From Sphingomonas sp. BGYR3 (GTDB lineage: Bacteria > Pseudomonadota > Alphaproteobacteria > Sphingomonadales > Sphingomonadaceae): a stretch of 64,000 nucleotides of DNA. Every line of letters starts with the position of its first letter. The stretch's first letter is position 1. The notes beneath the pieces were generated by a model. It ran no database searches and was not told the origin of the DNA. It was given only the letters and a program-made list of their open reading frames with translations. A program made the translations under genes and the position numbers. Below are positions 36,523 to 44,591 of the stretch, one piece after another. The stretch is from positions 434,001-498,000 of the forward strand of contig NZ_JANZNT010000002.1 of NCBI RefSeq assembly GCF_025153455.1, given 5' to 3'.

Positions 36523-36529
36523 GCGATGG

Positions 36530-37744
36530 TCAGCGCAGCAGCCTGAGGTCCACTGCGCCTGCCATTGCGGCAAATCCGGCGTCGTTGGGATGGAGCGCGT
36601 CGCCGCCATCGAATGCCTTTGCGATGCGCAGCGGGTCGGCGGGATCGCGGATGGCCCGGTCGAAATCGGCAATGCCGTCCGATTCCCGCTGGGTGCGGAT
36701 CCAGTCGTTGACGCGGGCGCGCACGGCCTCGCCTTCCTCGCTCCAATAGCCTGCGCCCTTATAGGGCAGGATGGTCGCCAGGATCACCTTGACCCCATGC
36801 TGGCGAGCGCGGGCGATCATCTGACGATAGGCGCCGATCAGCGCCTCCGGCGTCGGCAGCGGCTTTTTGTCGCGGGTGGCGGTGCCGATATCGTTCACCC
36901 CTTCCAGCACGATGACATGGCTGACGCCCGGCACGGCGAGCACATCGCGGTCGAACCGGCCAAGCGCGCTGATCCCCGTGCCATCGGCAAGCAGGCGGTT
37001 GCCGCCGATGCCCATATTGGCGACCGCGACACTGGTCATGCCGCCCTTGCGAAGCCGGTCGGCAAGCTGATCCGGATAGCGGGTATCGGCATCCACCGTC
37101 GCGCGTGCGCCATCGGTGATCGAATCGCCAAAGGCGACGACGGTCCGCGCCGGGCGGCGGGTTTCGACATCGACGCCGGTGATCATGATGCGCTGACCAA
37201 AGCGCGTGGTGTCGCTCATCACGACGGCATCGGTCTGATCCCCGCGCGCGATCCAGGCATTGGCGGCGGCGTGGCCGTGGACGGTCGCGCGCTGACCCCC
37301 GTCGGGCAGGTGGATGCTGATGGTCAGCCGCTGGCCGGGCTTGACCGCCATGGCGACGGGATCGCTGATGACGGGCGCGTGCCCGGCCATCACGACGCCG
37401 CCCTGGCCGGCAAAGGTGACAATGCGGCTGCTGCCCGGCACGATGCGGCCATCGGGTTTGGAAAGGGCGATGCGGACCGCGCCCACGCGGATCGCGTCCT
37501 CGCTCTCCTCATTGCTCAGGCGGATGCGCAGCCGGTCGCCGCCGCTGCTGATCCGGACGACCTGACGCACCGTGCGGTCGGTCAGGTCGGGCAGGGCGCG
37601 TTCCGTTCCAGGACGCTGGGCCGCGAGCGGGGCGGCAGCCCAGGTGCGGACCCAGTTCTGCGCGCTGGCCGGCATGGCGGATGACAGGGCGAGCGACAGG
37701 GCGAGGGGCGTGAGCAGGAGACGGTTCATCATCGGATGGTCCAT
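36530..37744 (-). CDS. Exported SGNH/GDSL hydrolase with N-terminal beta domain
   Basis: The 404-residue protein has a signal peptide (LLLTPLALSLALSSAMPASA), an N-terminal domain of about 170 residues without a recognised family, and a GDSL hydrolase domain. Block I is VVAFGDSITDGA with the nucleophile Ser, block II ANMGIGGNR, block III VLEGVNDIGT, and block V DALHPNDAGF with the Asp/His pair. It is not a CE12 type; GDSL enzymes of this shape are typically esterases or acyl hydrolases. It is the last gene of the PL22-type unit (14 bases after it). An in-frame ATG at 37732 is an alternative start. The substrate is unknown; pectin-linked acyl groups are an inference. Confidence 0.85.
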   Translation of the reverse strand: MDHPMMNRLLLTPLALSLALSSAMPASAQNWVRTWAAAPLAAQRPGTERALPDLTDRTVRQVVRISSGGDRLRIRLSNEESEDAIRVGAVRIALSKPDGRIVPGSSRIVTFAGQGGVVMAGHAPVISDPVAMAVKPGQRLTISIHLPDGGQRATVHGHAAANAWIARGDQTDAVVMSDTTRFGQRIMITGVDVETRRPARTVVAFGDSITDGARATVDADTRYPDQLADRLRKGGMTSVAVANMGIGGNRLLADGTGISALGRFDRDVLAVPGVSHVIVLEGVNDIGTATRDKKPLPTPEALIGAYRQMIARARQHGVKVILATILPYKGAGYWSEEGEAVRARVNDWIRTQRESDGIADFDRAIRDPADPLRIAKAFDGGDALHPNDAGFAAMAGAVDLRLLR

Positions 37745-37758
37745 TGATCGATCAGAGG

Positions 37759-39063
37759 TCAGCGGGCGGGATCGCCCACGGGAACGGTCATCAGCGCCAG
37801 CCGCTTGCCGTCCGCCAGCATCCCCGAATTGATCAGGATGCGGCTGTTATCCGGGCTGAAGCTGGGGTGGATATGGTCGGGGCGCATCCGGTGGCCGGTG
37901 GACAAAAGGGTCCGCTTGCCGGTGGCGCGGTCGATCAGGTGCAGGTTGCCGTCGAAATCGTCACCTGCGGCGAGGCGCCCGTCATAGGTGACGGCATTGT
38001 GCCAGTAGCCGCCGCGATTGTCGGGGTCGGGGCGCTGATCCGGCTGATTGAAATAGGGGACGCCGGTGCGGGCGGAGGTGCCGCCGTCGATCTGGCCGAT
38101 ATTGGTGACGCTGCCGTCGCGCAGCGAGACGATGACAATGCCCGTCTGATGCTGGCGCAGGGCCGGGCGGTGGCCCATCAGGTTGAAGATGACGTGATCG
38201 GCATCGGCGAACTGTTCGTGCGTCACCCATTCCCAGGGCTGTTCGGGATAGACGGGGCGGTTGCCGGTGCCGTCCGCCTTGACGATGAACATCCGCTGCG
38301 GCGCGTCGCCGCCGGTTTCGTGGCAATAGAGGATTTCGCCGGGCACGAACGGGTTCGCCTGAACATGCCCCATGCGGAACGGGGTGGTCATCACGGTGCG
38401 GACTGCACCCGTAGTCAGGTCGATGGCGCGGATGCCGCCGGGCACCTGCGGCACCGGCTCTCCGGGCTTGCGCGGCGGGGCGGGGCGGGAATCGAATCCG
38501 GTATAGGCCGTCCGCTCATCCGCATCGAGGGTGAAGCCGCCCACTTCGATATGCCCGTCCGGCAGGGTGGCGATAACGCGTTCATAGCCGCCGGGGCGCA
38601 GCGTCCCCGCCTTTGCATCGGCGAGCAGCGGGGTCAGATCGACCTCGATCAGGCGATAGCGGTTGCCGCCCCCCTCGACCGGGCGGCGCATGTAATAGAG
38701 CTTGTTCGACAGGCGGGCGACATTGGGGCTGCCGGTGCCGGTGCCCGGCCCGTCGGTCAGCTGGACGATCACGCCGCTGATTTCATCGACTGCAAAGATC
38801 TGCGGGTTGCCCGCGCCCGCCCGGTCCATCGAGCGAAAGATGATGTGCGTGCCATCGGCCGCCCATTGCGGATGCGTCTGATAGATTTTGAGGTCGGCAT
38901 AGGCGCCGCTGGTCAGCGCGGTGATGGTGCGGCCGGTGGTCCGGTCGACGATGGTGCGGGTTTCGGAGGGGAAGACGCGGCCGACCTGTGCCGCGGCGGG
39001 CGTGGCGGCGGCCAGGGTCAGACAGGTGACGGTCAGGCAGGCGAGCATCACGCGGGCGATCAT
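37759..39063 (-). CDS. PL22-type oligogalacturonate lyase family protein (copy 1), exported
   Basis: The 434-residue protein has a signal peptide (MLACLTVTCLTLAAATPAAAQ) and a seven-bladed propeller. The PL22 metal-site region is recognisable at ILYCHETGGDAPQRMF (Cys 247, His 248) and WEWVTHEQFADADHVIFN with another His. Compared with copy 2 at 41.8 kb the CHEGPWH block reads CHETGGD, so the substrate may differ. Classic oligogalacturonate lyases are cytoplasmic, yet this has an export signal. The start is ATG 39063; a long upstream frame overlaps the GH43-like gene. It is third in the MFS-GH43-PL22-SGNH unit. Confidence 0.85.
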   Translation of the reverse strand: MIARVMLACLTVTCLTLAAATPAAAQVGRVFPSETRTIVDRTTGRTITALTSGAYADLKIYQTHPQWAADGTHIIFRSMDRAGAGNPQIFAVDEISGVIVQLTDGPGTGTGSPNVARLSNKLYYMRRPVEGGGNRYRLIEVDLTPLLADAKAGTLRPGGYERVIATLPDGHIEVGGFTLDADERTAYTGFDSRPAPPRKPGEPVPQVPGGIRAIDLTTGAVRTVMTTPFRMGHVQANPFVPGEILYCHETGGDAPQRMFIVKADGTGNRPVYPEQPWEWVTHEQFADADHVIFNLMGHRPALRQHQTGIVIVSLRDGSVTNIGQIDGGTSARTGVPYFNQPDQRPDPDNRGGYWHNAVTYDGRLAAGDDFDGNLHLIDRATGKRTLLSTGHRMRPDHIHPSFSPDNSRILINSGMLADGKRLALMTVPVGDPAR

Positions 39064-39077
39064 GGGACAGGCTCCTG

Positions 39078-40088
39078 TCAGGATGCGGGGGGCTGCAGGG
39101 CGCCGGCGACGGGTGCGTTGCGATCGATCGACAGCACGCCGTCCCGTTCGGTCAGCTCGCCGATCTGAAGCACGCTGCGCCGTTGCCACGCCGGATCGCC
39201 CGCCGCTTCCGGTTCGCCCGATTGATGGAGGAACCAGATGATGAAGGCGCGGTCGCCCGCCACGACGATGTCGGGATGCTGGCCCTTTGCCCGGTCGGTG
39301 AGGCGGGTGCCGGGTTCGGCCAGCAGATAGCCCGGCTGGCGCGTCCAGCTGTCCGCATCGGGAGAGGAGAGGACGAGCAGCCCCTTCCACGCATCGCTGA
39401 CCATCCACCATCGGCCGCGCCAGCGGAACACCTTTGGCCCTTCGCCAGGGGTGTCGACCACCACCTTGCCCACCCGCCAGCGGATCAGGTCGTCGCTGTC
39501 GGCGGCGACGATCGCCTTGCCGCGCCGCTCGTCGTTGAACCACATCCGGTATCCGCCGCCGGGCAGCGTCACGACGCTGGCGTCGATCACCCGGTCCGAC
39601 CCCAGATCGACCGGCCCGGCACAGGTCCAGCGATCAAGGTCGGGACTGGTCAGGTGGACGATGCGGCGCGGCGCGTTCCAGTTGCCGAACACGCCGGGCA
39701 CGACGGTCAGCCATAGATGCCATTGCCCATCGATCCACTGGATTTCCGGCGCCCACAGCGTCGGGCCGGTGCAATGTTCGGGAATGGCGGCAATGCCGGC
39801 ATAGCGCCAGTTCAGGCCGTCGGCCGAATGAGCCATGCCGATATGCGTGCCGTGAACCCAGCGGACATCCTTTGGATCGGCAAGGGGCAGAGTGGCCCGG
39901 CGGTTGGTATAGAACATCCGCCATTGCCGCGTGGCCGGATCCCACACGGTGCTGGCATCGGCCGCGCCGTCATGCACGGGATCGCGCAGCAGGGGGACCG
40001 GGGCGGTCGCGGGCTGGCCAACCTGTGCCGCCAGGGCAAGCGCCGCCGCCAGCAGGGTCACGAGCGGGCGACCCCGTTGCGACCCCAC
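39078..40088 (-). CDS. GH43-like exported glycosidase
   Basis: The 336-residue protein has a basic-hydrophobic N-terminus (GSQRGRPLVTLLAAALALAA) and a five-bladed propeller fold. Candidate carboxylates are in RDPVHDGAADAST, RVIDASVVTLPGG and TPGEGPKVFRWRG; LWAPEIQWIDGQWHLW is a GH43-like signature. Family membership is likely but divergent. The chosen start is GTG 40088, which keeps the basic n-region; another GTG at 40061 overlaps the MFS stop (GTGA) and may be the true coupled start. The arabinan or galactan specificity is inferred from context. Confidence 0.75.
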   Translation of the reverse strand: MGSQRGRPLVTLLAAALALAAQVGQPATAPVPLLRDPVHDGAADASTVWDPATRQWRMFYTNRRATLPLADPKDVRWVHGTHIGMAHSADGLNWRYAGIAAIPEHCTGPTLWAPEIQWIDGQWHLWLTVVPGVFGNWNAPRRIVHLTSPDLDRWTCAGPVDLGSDRVIDASVVTLPGGGYRMWFNDERRGKAIVAADSDDLIRWRVGKVVVDTPGEGPKVFRWRGRWWMVSDAWKGLLVLSSPDADSWTRQPGYLLAEPGTRLTDRAKGQHPDIVVAGDRAFIIWFLHQSGEPEAAGDPAWQRRSVLQIGELTERDGVLSIDRNAPVAGALQPPAS

Positions 40089-41650
40089 AGCTGATCATAG
40101 CGCCAGCCGGTCAGGTTTTCGACCACCGCCTTTGCCTCTGGCGAAGTGGGTTCGGTGCCGCCCGCGCGCAGATGCTCGATCTCTGCCATCAGCACGGCGT
40201 GGGTGCGCGCGTTGAGGCGGAAACGCCAGGAAGCGAGCATCCCGGCGAGCATGACGAGGATCGGGCCGAGCACGAGCAGCCAGGTGACGGTGGCAATCGC
40301 CTGCGGGCTTTGCTGAACGGCGGCGGCGCCGGGGCCCTGGCTGGAGATATAGCCGCCCATGTCGATGATCTTGCCGGTGATGACGACGGCGATGGACTGG
40401 GCAACCTTGCGCACTAGTGTCATGACGCCCGCAAAAATGCCCTCGCGCCGCTGTGCCGTCACCGCCTCGTCCACATCGGGCAAATAGTTATAGACCGACC
40501 AGGGCACGAAATTGAGCGTGCCGCGCCCCAGACCGGTCAGCAGGATCGGCACGAACAGCCAGAACAGCAGCGCCGGGCTGAACATCGACCAGGACGGGTC
40601 GAGCGCGGTCAGGAAATTGCCGCCCAGCGCGTCCATCCCCTGAGCCAGCCCGGCGGGGCGGGCGAGATAGAGGGCAAGGAGCAGCAACAGGCCCGCGCCG
40701 TAAAAGCTGATCGCGATTCGATAGGCGATGACCGGTCCGGTGCGGATGACGATGTTGATCGCGATCAGCACCGAAATCAGCTGAGCCACATACATGGCGG
40801 TCAGCATCTGCGAGATGATGAGGGTTGCGCCCATCATCACCGTGACGACAAAGATGGGGAAGGCGGTGTTGAAAATATCCTGAGAGATATAGCCGCCAAG
40901 ATAGATCGACAGATGCTGGCGAAAGGCGCGGATGCGCAGCGTCGAAAACAGGTCGCGGAACATGATGGCGGGGATCGCCAGCGCCCGTTTCAGGTCCAGC
41001 GGCTGTGCCTCGATCTGCTGTTCTGCATCGGTATAAGGGCGCTCCCAGCTGAAGATCAGCACCAGGATGACCACGAAACTGAAGATCGCGCCGAAGATGG
41101 CGGCCATGATGAGGAAGGTGGAGGGCGAATCCTTGCCCCCCAGATTGTTGATGATCAGCGTGGGCAGATAGGAGGCGAGGATCGCCGAGCTTTGCGCGAT
41201 CAGCATCCGCGCGCCCGCGAACTTCGCCTTTTTCCCGTAATCGCTGGTCATTTCCGCGGCCAGCGTTTCCCACGGGATCAGGAACATGGTGTAGACGAAT
41301 TCGAAGAAGATGAAGGTGAGCAGATAATAGGTGAAGGTCTGCCCGCTGACGAAGATCAGCGCGAAGCTGGGCAGCAGGGGTACGGTGGCGATCAGGAAGA
41401 TCTTGCGCCGCCCGATTCGCCGCCCGATCCAGGTGTAGCGCAGATTGTCGGACACATAGCCGATCAGCGGACAGGTAATCGCCTCCAGCAGCCGGGGCAG
41501 GCCGAGGATCAGCCCAGCCTCTGTCGCGGACAGATCGCAGAAGGTGACGAAGAAGTAGAAGAGCCAGCCGGTGACCACCGCCTGCGCCCCGGCGCCGAGC
41601 ATGTCGCCCGAGCCCCAGCCCCAGTAATTGTACCAGCGCGGCTGACGCAT
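40058..41650 (-). CDS. GPH/MFS sugar:cation symporter, probable oligouronide importer
   Basis: The 530-residue inner-membrane protein has about twelve helices of the MelB-like GPH family: start WYNYWGWGSGDMLGAGAQ, the loop DNLRYTWIGRRIGRRKIFLI and the helix 10-11 linker typical of MFS_2. In sphingomonads and Caulobacter, such symporters beside PL22, KduD or GH105 import short uronides after periplasmic digestion. ATG 41650 (MRQPRWYNY) is chosen as family-like; a GTG at 41695 and an ATG at 41686 are alternatives. It heads the leftward unit downstream of the operator at 41.73 kb. Confidence 0.88.
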   Translation of the reverse strand: MRQPRWYNYWGWGSGDMLGAGAQAVVTGWLFYFFVTFCDLSATEAGLILGLPRLLEAITCPLIGYVSDNLRYTWIGRRIGRRKIFLIATVPLLPSFALIFVSGQTFTYYLLTFIFFEFVYTMFLIPWETLAAEMTSDYGKKAKFAGARMLIAQSSAILASYLPTLIINNLGGKDSPSTFLIMAAIFGAIFSFVVILVLIFSWERPYTDAEQQIEAQPLDLKRALAIPAIMFRDLFSTLRIRAFRQHLSIYLGGYISQDIFNTAFPIFVVTVMMGATLIISQMLTAMYVAQLISVLIAINIVIRTGPVIAYRIAISFYGAGLLLLLALYLARPAGLAQGMDALGGNFLTALDPSWSMFSPALLFWLFVPILLTGLGRGTLNFVPWSVYNYLPDVDEAVTAQRREGIFAGVMTLVRKVAQSIAVVITGKIIDMGGYISSQGPGAAAVQQSPQAIATVTWLLVLGPILVMLAGMLASWRFRLNARTHAVLMAEIEHLRAGGTEPTSPEAKAVVENLTGWRYDQLWGRNGVARS

Positions 41651-41728
41651 CCCAGCCCCGACTGTTCCTCCGCTGGCCAATGCCATCCTCCCCACAGGGC
41701 ATGGCTTGTGCTGCCATGCCGATCAGTT

Positions 41729-41757
41729 CATATATTGAATGCGTATCACACAATATG
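41729..41757. promoter_or_regulatory. Locus operator candidate between the symporter and PL22 genes
   Basis: CATATATTGAATG, then CGTATCACACAATATG. The core TATCACACAA matches the 35.3-kb right half TATCACATAA at 9 of 10 bases. It sits between divergent units. Confidence 0.45.
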
Positions 41758-41781
41758 GAACGGTCAAGCGCGGAGGCGAGG

Positions 41782-43134
41782 ATGAGGAAATTTGCGTGGG
41801 CAGCCATTGCGGCCACGCTGGCGGGCGGCATCGGCGTGACCGTCCCGGCGCTGACCCCGGCGGCGATGGCGGAGCCGGCGGCAAGCTGGGTCGATGCGCT
41901 GACCGGTCACCGCGTGGTGCGGATCAGCCGGGTGCCCGACAGCATCAGCCTCTATTTCCACCAGAACAGCTATACCCCGCAAGGGGACAAGATGGTCATC
42001 ACGGTGCCGGACGGGATTGCGGTCGTCGACCTGAAGTCCTGGGAAGTGAAGCCGCTGGTCACGCGGCCGGGGATCGCGCTCCTCTTTACCGGGCGCAGGA
42101 CGCGGTCCGCTTATTTCAGTTCGCGCAGCCGCGACGATGCGGGCGGGGTGCAGACCATCTATGCCGCCGACATCGATACCGGCGCGGTGCGCAAGGTTGC
42201 CGATGTTCCCGCCGGGACGATCGGTTCGATCAACGCGGACGAAACGCTGCTGCTGGGGCAGGTGGCGCTGGGCACGCAGGCGTTGCGCCCCGATGGCACG
42301 CGCCAGCAGAACCGCCGGACGCCGGGCCGCGTCGTGGGACCGGGCGAATATGACTATTCGGCGGTGGGCAAGGACGGCAAGCCGCTGACCTTTGCCGAGG
42401 CGAAGGAGGTGCGGCTGAATGAACGGCTGGAGGCGAAGATCCCGATGGAGATCTTCACCATCGACATCCGCACCGGCGCGCGGCGGGTGGTGACGGCGTC
42501 GACCGACTGGCTGAACCATATCCAGTTTTCGCCGACCGACCCGATGCAGATCATGTATTGCCACGAAGGGCCGTGGCACAAGGTCGACCGCATCTGGACC
42601 ATCCGCGCGGACGGCACCGGCAAGCAGCGGATCCACACCCGCACCATGAACATGGAAATCGCGGGCCACGAGTTCTTTTCCCCCGACGGCAAGACCATCT
42701 GGTACGACCTGCAAACGCCGCGCGGCGAGGTGTTCTGGCTGGCGAGTTACGAGATCGCGACCGGCAAGCGCCACTGGTACAAGGTCGAGCGCAACCAGTG
42801 GTCGGTGCATTATTATCAGTCGCCGGACGGCAAGCGGTTTTCCGGCGATGGCGGCGATGCGGAGATGGTCGCCAAGGCACCCGACGGCAAATATCTGTAC
42901 CTGTTCACGCCCAAGGACATTCCCGACGTGGCCGGGATCAGCGCGCCCAACGCCGCCGACCTGATCACCCCCGGCACGCTGATCGAGGAGAAGCTGGTCG
43001 ACATGCGCAGGCATGACTATCGGCTAGAGCCGAACATGACGTTCACCCCCGACGGCAAATGGGTCGTGTTCCGCGGCAATTTCGAGGGCGCGACGCACGT
43101 TTATGCGGTCGAGGTGGCAAAGGCGGGACGCTGA
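41782..43134 (+). CDS. ogl: Oligogalacturonate lyase, PL22 (copy 2), exported
   Basis: The 450-residue protein degrades short oligogalacturonides to unsaturated monomers by beta-elimination. The metal-binding motif IMYCHEGPWHKVDRIW (His 261 and following) is the PL22 signature, followed by GHEFFSPDGKTIWYD and the propeller repeats. A signal peptide is present (FAWAAIAATLAGGIGVTVPA), unlike the cytoplasmic enzyme of Erwinia and Yersinia, so the step may be periplasmic here. ATG 41782 has GGAGGCGAGG upstream. It is divergent from the symporter gene and shares the operator region. Confidence 0.93.
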   Translation: MRKFAWAAIAATLAGGIGVTVPALTPAAMAEPAASWVDALTGHRVVRISRVPDSISLYFHQNSYTPQGDKMVITVPDGIAVVDLKSWEVKPLVTRPGIALLFTGRRTRSAYFSSRSRDDAGGVQTIYAADIDTGAVRKVADVPAGTIGSINADETLLLGQVALGTQALRPDGTRQQNRRTPGRVVGPGEYDYSAVGKDGKPLTFAEAKEVRLNERLEAKIPMEIFTIDIRTGARRVVTASTDWLNHIQFSPTDPMQIMYCHEGPWHKVDRIWTIRADGTGKQRIHTRTMNMEIAGHEFFSPDGKTIWYDLQTPRGEVFWLASYEIATGKRHWYKVERNQWSVHYYQSPDGKRFSGDGGDAEMVAKAPDGKYLYLFTPKDIPDVAGISAPNAADLITPGTLIEEKLVDMRRHDYRLEPNMTFTPDGKWVVFRGNFEGATHVYAVEVAKAGR

Positions 43135-43155
43135 CGAGAGCGCGGTCGGGCGGGG

Positions 43156-44586
43156 TCAGCCGTCGCGGCGGAACCCCTCGACATTGTCGGTGGTGATGGC
43201 TGGCCCGGACAGCTGCTCCACGGTGACGTTGCGCAGGCTGACGTTGCGCACCGGCTGTTCCCGCTCGCCCCGGATGGTGCAGACCGACTTTGCCTCTGCC
43301 ACCCGGACATTGGCAACGTGCAGCCCATCGATCGGGGTCAGCCGGCGGACATAGGTCGGCAGCAGCGTACGCCACTGATAGAGCACATCGGTTTCCACGG
43401 CGAGCACGGAACCGCGAAGGCGCGTGGCCGTGACGTTCGTCATGTGAATGTTGCGCACATGGCCGCCACGCCGTTCGTTCGTCTTGACGAAGAGCAGATT
43501 GTCGATGGGCACGGCCCAGCCGTCCGCCCCCTTGCCATCGCCGATGAAGTGGCAATTGTCGACGAACACATTTTCGATGCCGCCGGACAATTCGCTGCCC
43601 ACCGCCATCAGCTGATGCCCGTTCAGGATGCGGCAGTTGCGCACGACGATGTTGCGGGCGGGCGTGGCAAGGCGCCATGCGTCCATGTCGCGGCCCGACT
43701 TGACCGAGATGGCGTCGTCGCCCTGATCGAACTCGCAATCCTCGATCAGTACGTTCTGGCTCATTTCCGGGTCGACGCCGTCATTGTTATGGCCATGGGC
43801 GCGCACCTTGATCCGGCGGATGACGACATCGCGGCAGAGCAGCGGATGCAGCGTCCAGAATGGGCTGCCATGGATTGTCACGTCCTCAACCAGCACGCGG
43901 GTGCAGCGGTTGAACTGAATGAAGTGCGGGCGCAGATTGTTCTGGCCCACCGCCATCTGCCGTTCGGCCACCGGCACGCCCTGCCGGGCCATGGTGTAGA
44001 GCGCGATCAGCGCGTCCATGTGCGGTTTGGGCCGGGCATACCAGGGCTTCCATCCGTCAAGCTTCGACACCAGCGCGCCCGGCCCGGTGATGGCCACATT
44101 GTCGCACCCGAACGCATAGACGAGCGGGGAATAGTTGAAGCACTCGATCCCCTCCCACGACGTCTGCACGGCAGGAAGGTAATCGTGCGGGTCGTCTGAA
44201 AAGAGCAGCGTCGCACCGCGTTCCAGATGCAGGTTGACGTTGGACGCCAGATGGATGGGGCCGGTGGGCCAGACGCCCTGCGGCACCACCACCATGCCGC
44301 CCCCGGCATCATGGGCAGCGGCAATCGCCATGCGGATCGCCGCACTGGTCCGCGCCTGATCGTCCGGGCTTGCGCCATAGGTCGTGATCGGAAAGGGGCG
44401 GGCGCCGCGAAAGTCGGGTACCGCGATGTCGGGCATGGCGAACGGGGCGCTGACCCGCACCGTCTGTGCCGGAAAACCGCCGCCAAGACCGGCCCGCGCA
44501 CAGGCCCCCAGCAGCGGCAGCGCGCCGCCGACCGCCAACAGGTGACGGCGGGACATAGCGCGCCCTGCCGTGATCAGGTCTGCCAT
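43156..44586 (-). CDS. GH28 polygalacturonase, Tat/lipoprotein-exported (copy 1)
   Basis: The 476-residue right-handed beta-helix hydrolase has a twin-arginine start (SRRHLLAVGGALPLLGACA) ending in a lipobox-like LLGAC. GH28 active-site motifs are clear: NNDGVDPE (residues 267-272), DQGDDAISVKSGRD (Asp 290 and 291) and CRILNGHQLMAVGSE in place of the usual Gly-His-Gly. It hydrolyses homogalacturonan or rhamnogalacturonan. It follows the second PL11 gene after 5 bases. ATG 44556 (MSRRHLL) is an alternative start closer to the signal. Confidence 0.92.
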   Translation of the reverse strand: MADLITAGRAMSRRHLLAVGGALPLLGACARAGLGGGFPAQTVRVSAPFAMPDIAVPDFRGARPFPITTYGASPDDQARTSAAIRMAIAAAHDAGGGMVVVPQGVWPTGPIHLASNVNLHLERGATLLFSDDPHDYLPAVQTSWEGIECFNYSPLVYAFGCDNVAITGPGALVSKLDGWKPWYARPKPHMDALIALYTMARQGVPVAERQMAVGQNNLRPHFIQFNRCTRVLVEDVTIHGSPFWTLHPLLCRDVVIRRIKVRAHGHNNDGVDPEMSQNVLIEDCEFDQGDDAISVKSGRDMDAWRLATPARNIVVRNCRILNGHQLMAVGSELSGGIENVFVDNCHFIGDGKGADGWAVPIDNLLFVKTNERRGGHVRNIHMTNVTATRLRGSVLAVETDVLYQWRTLLPTYVRRLTPIDGLHVANVRVAEAKSVCTIRGEREQPVRNVSLRNVTVEQLSGPAITTDNVEGFRRDG

Positions 44587-44591
44587 TGGTG

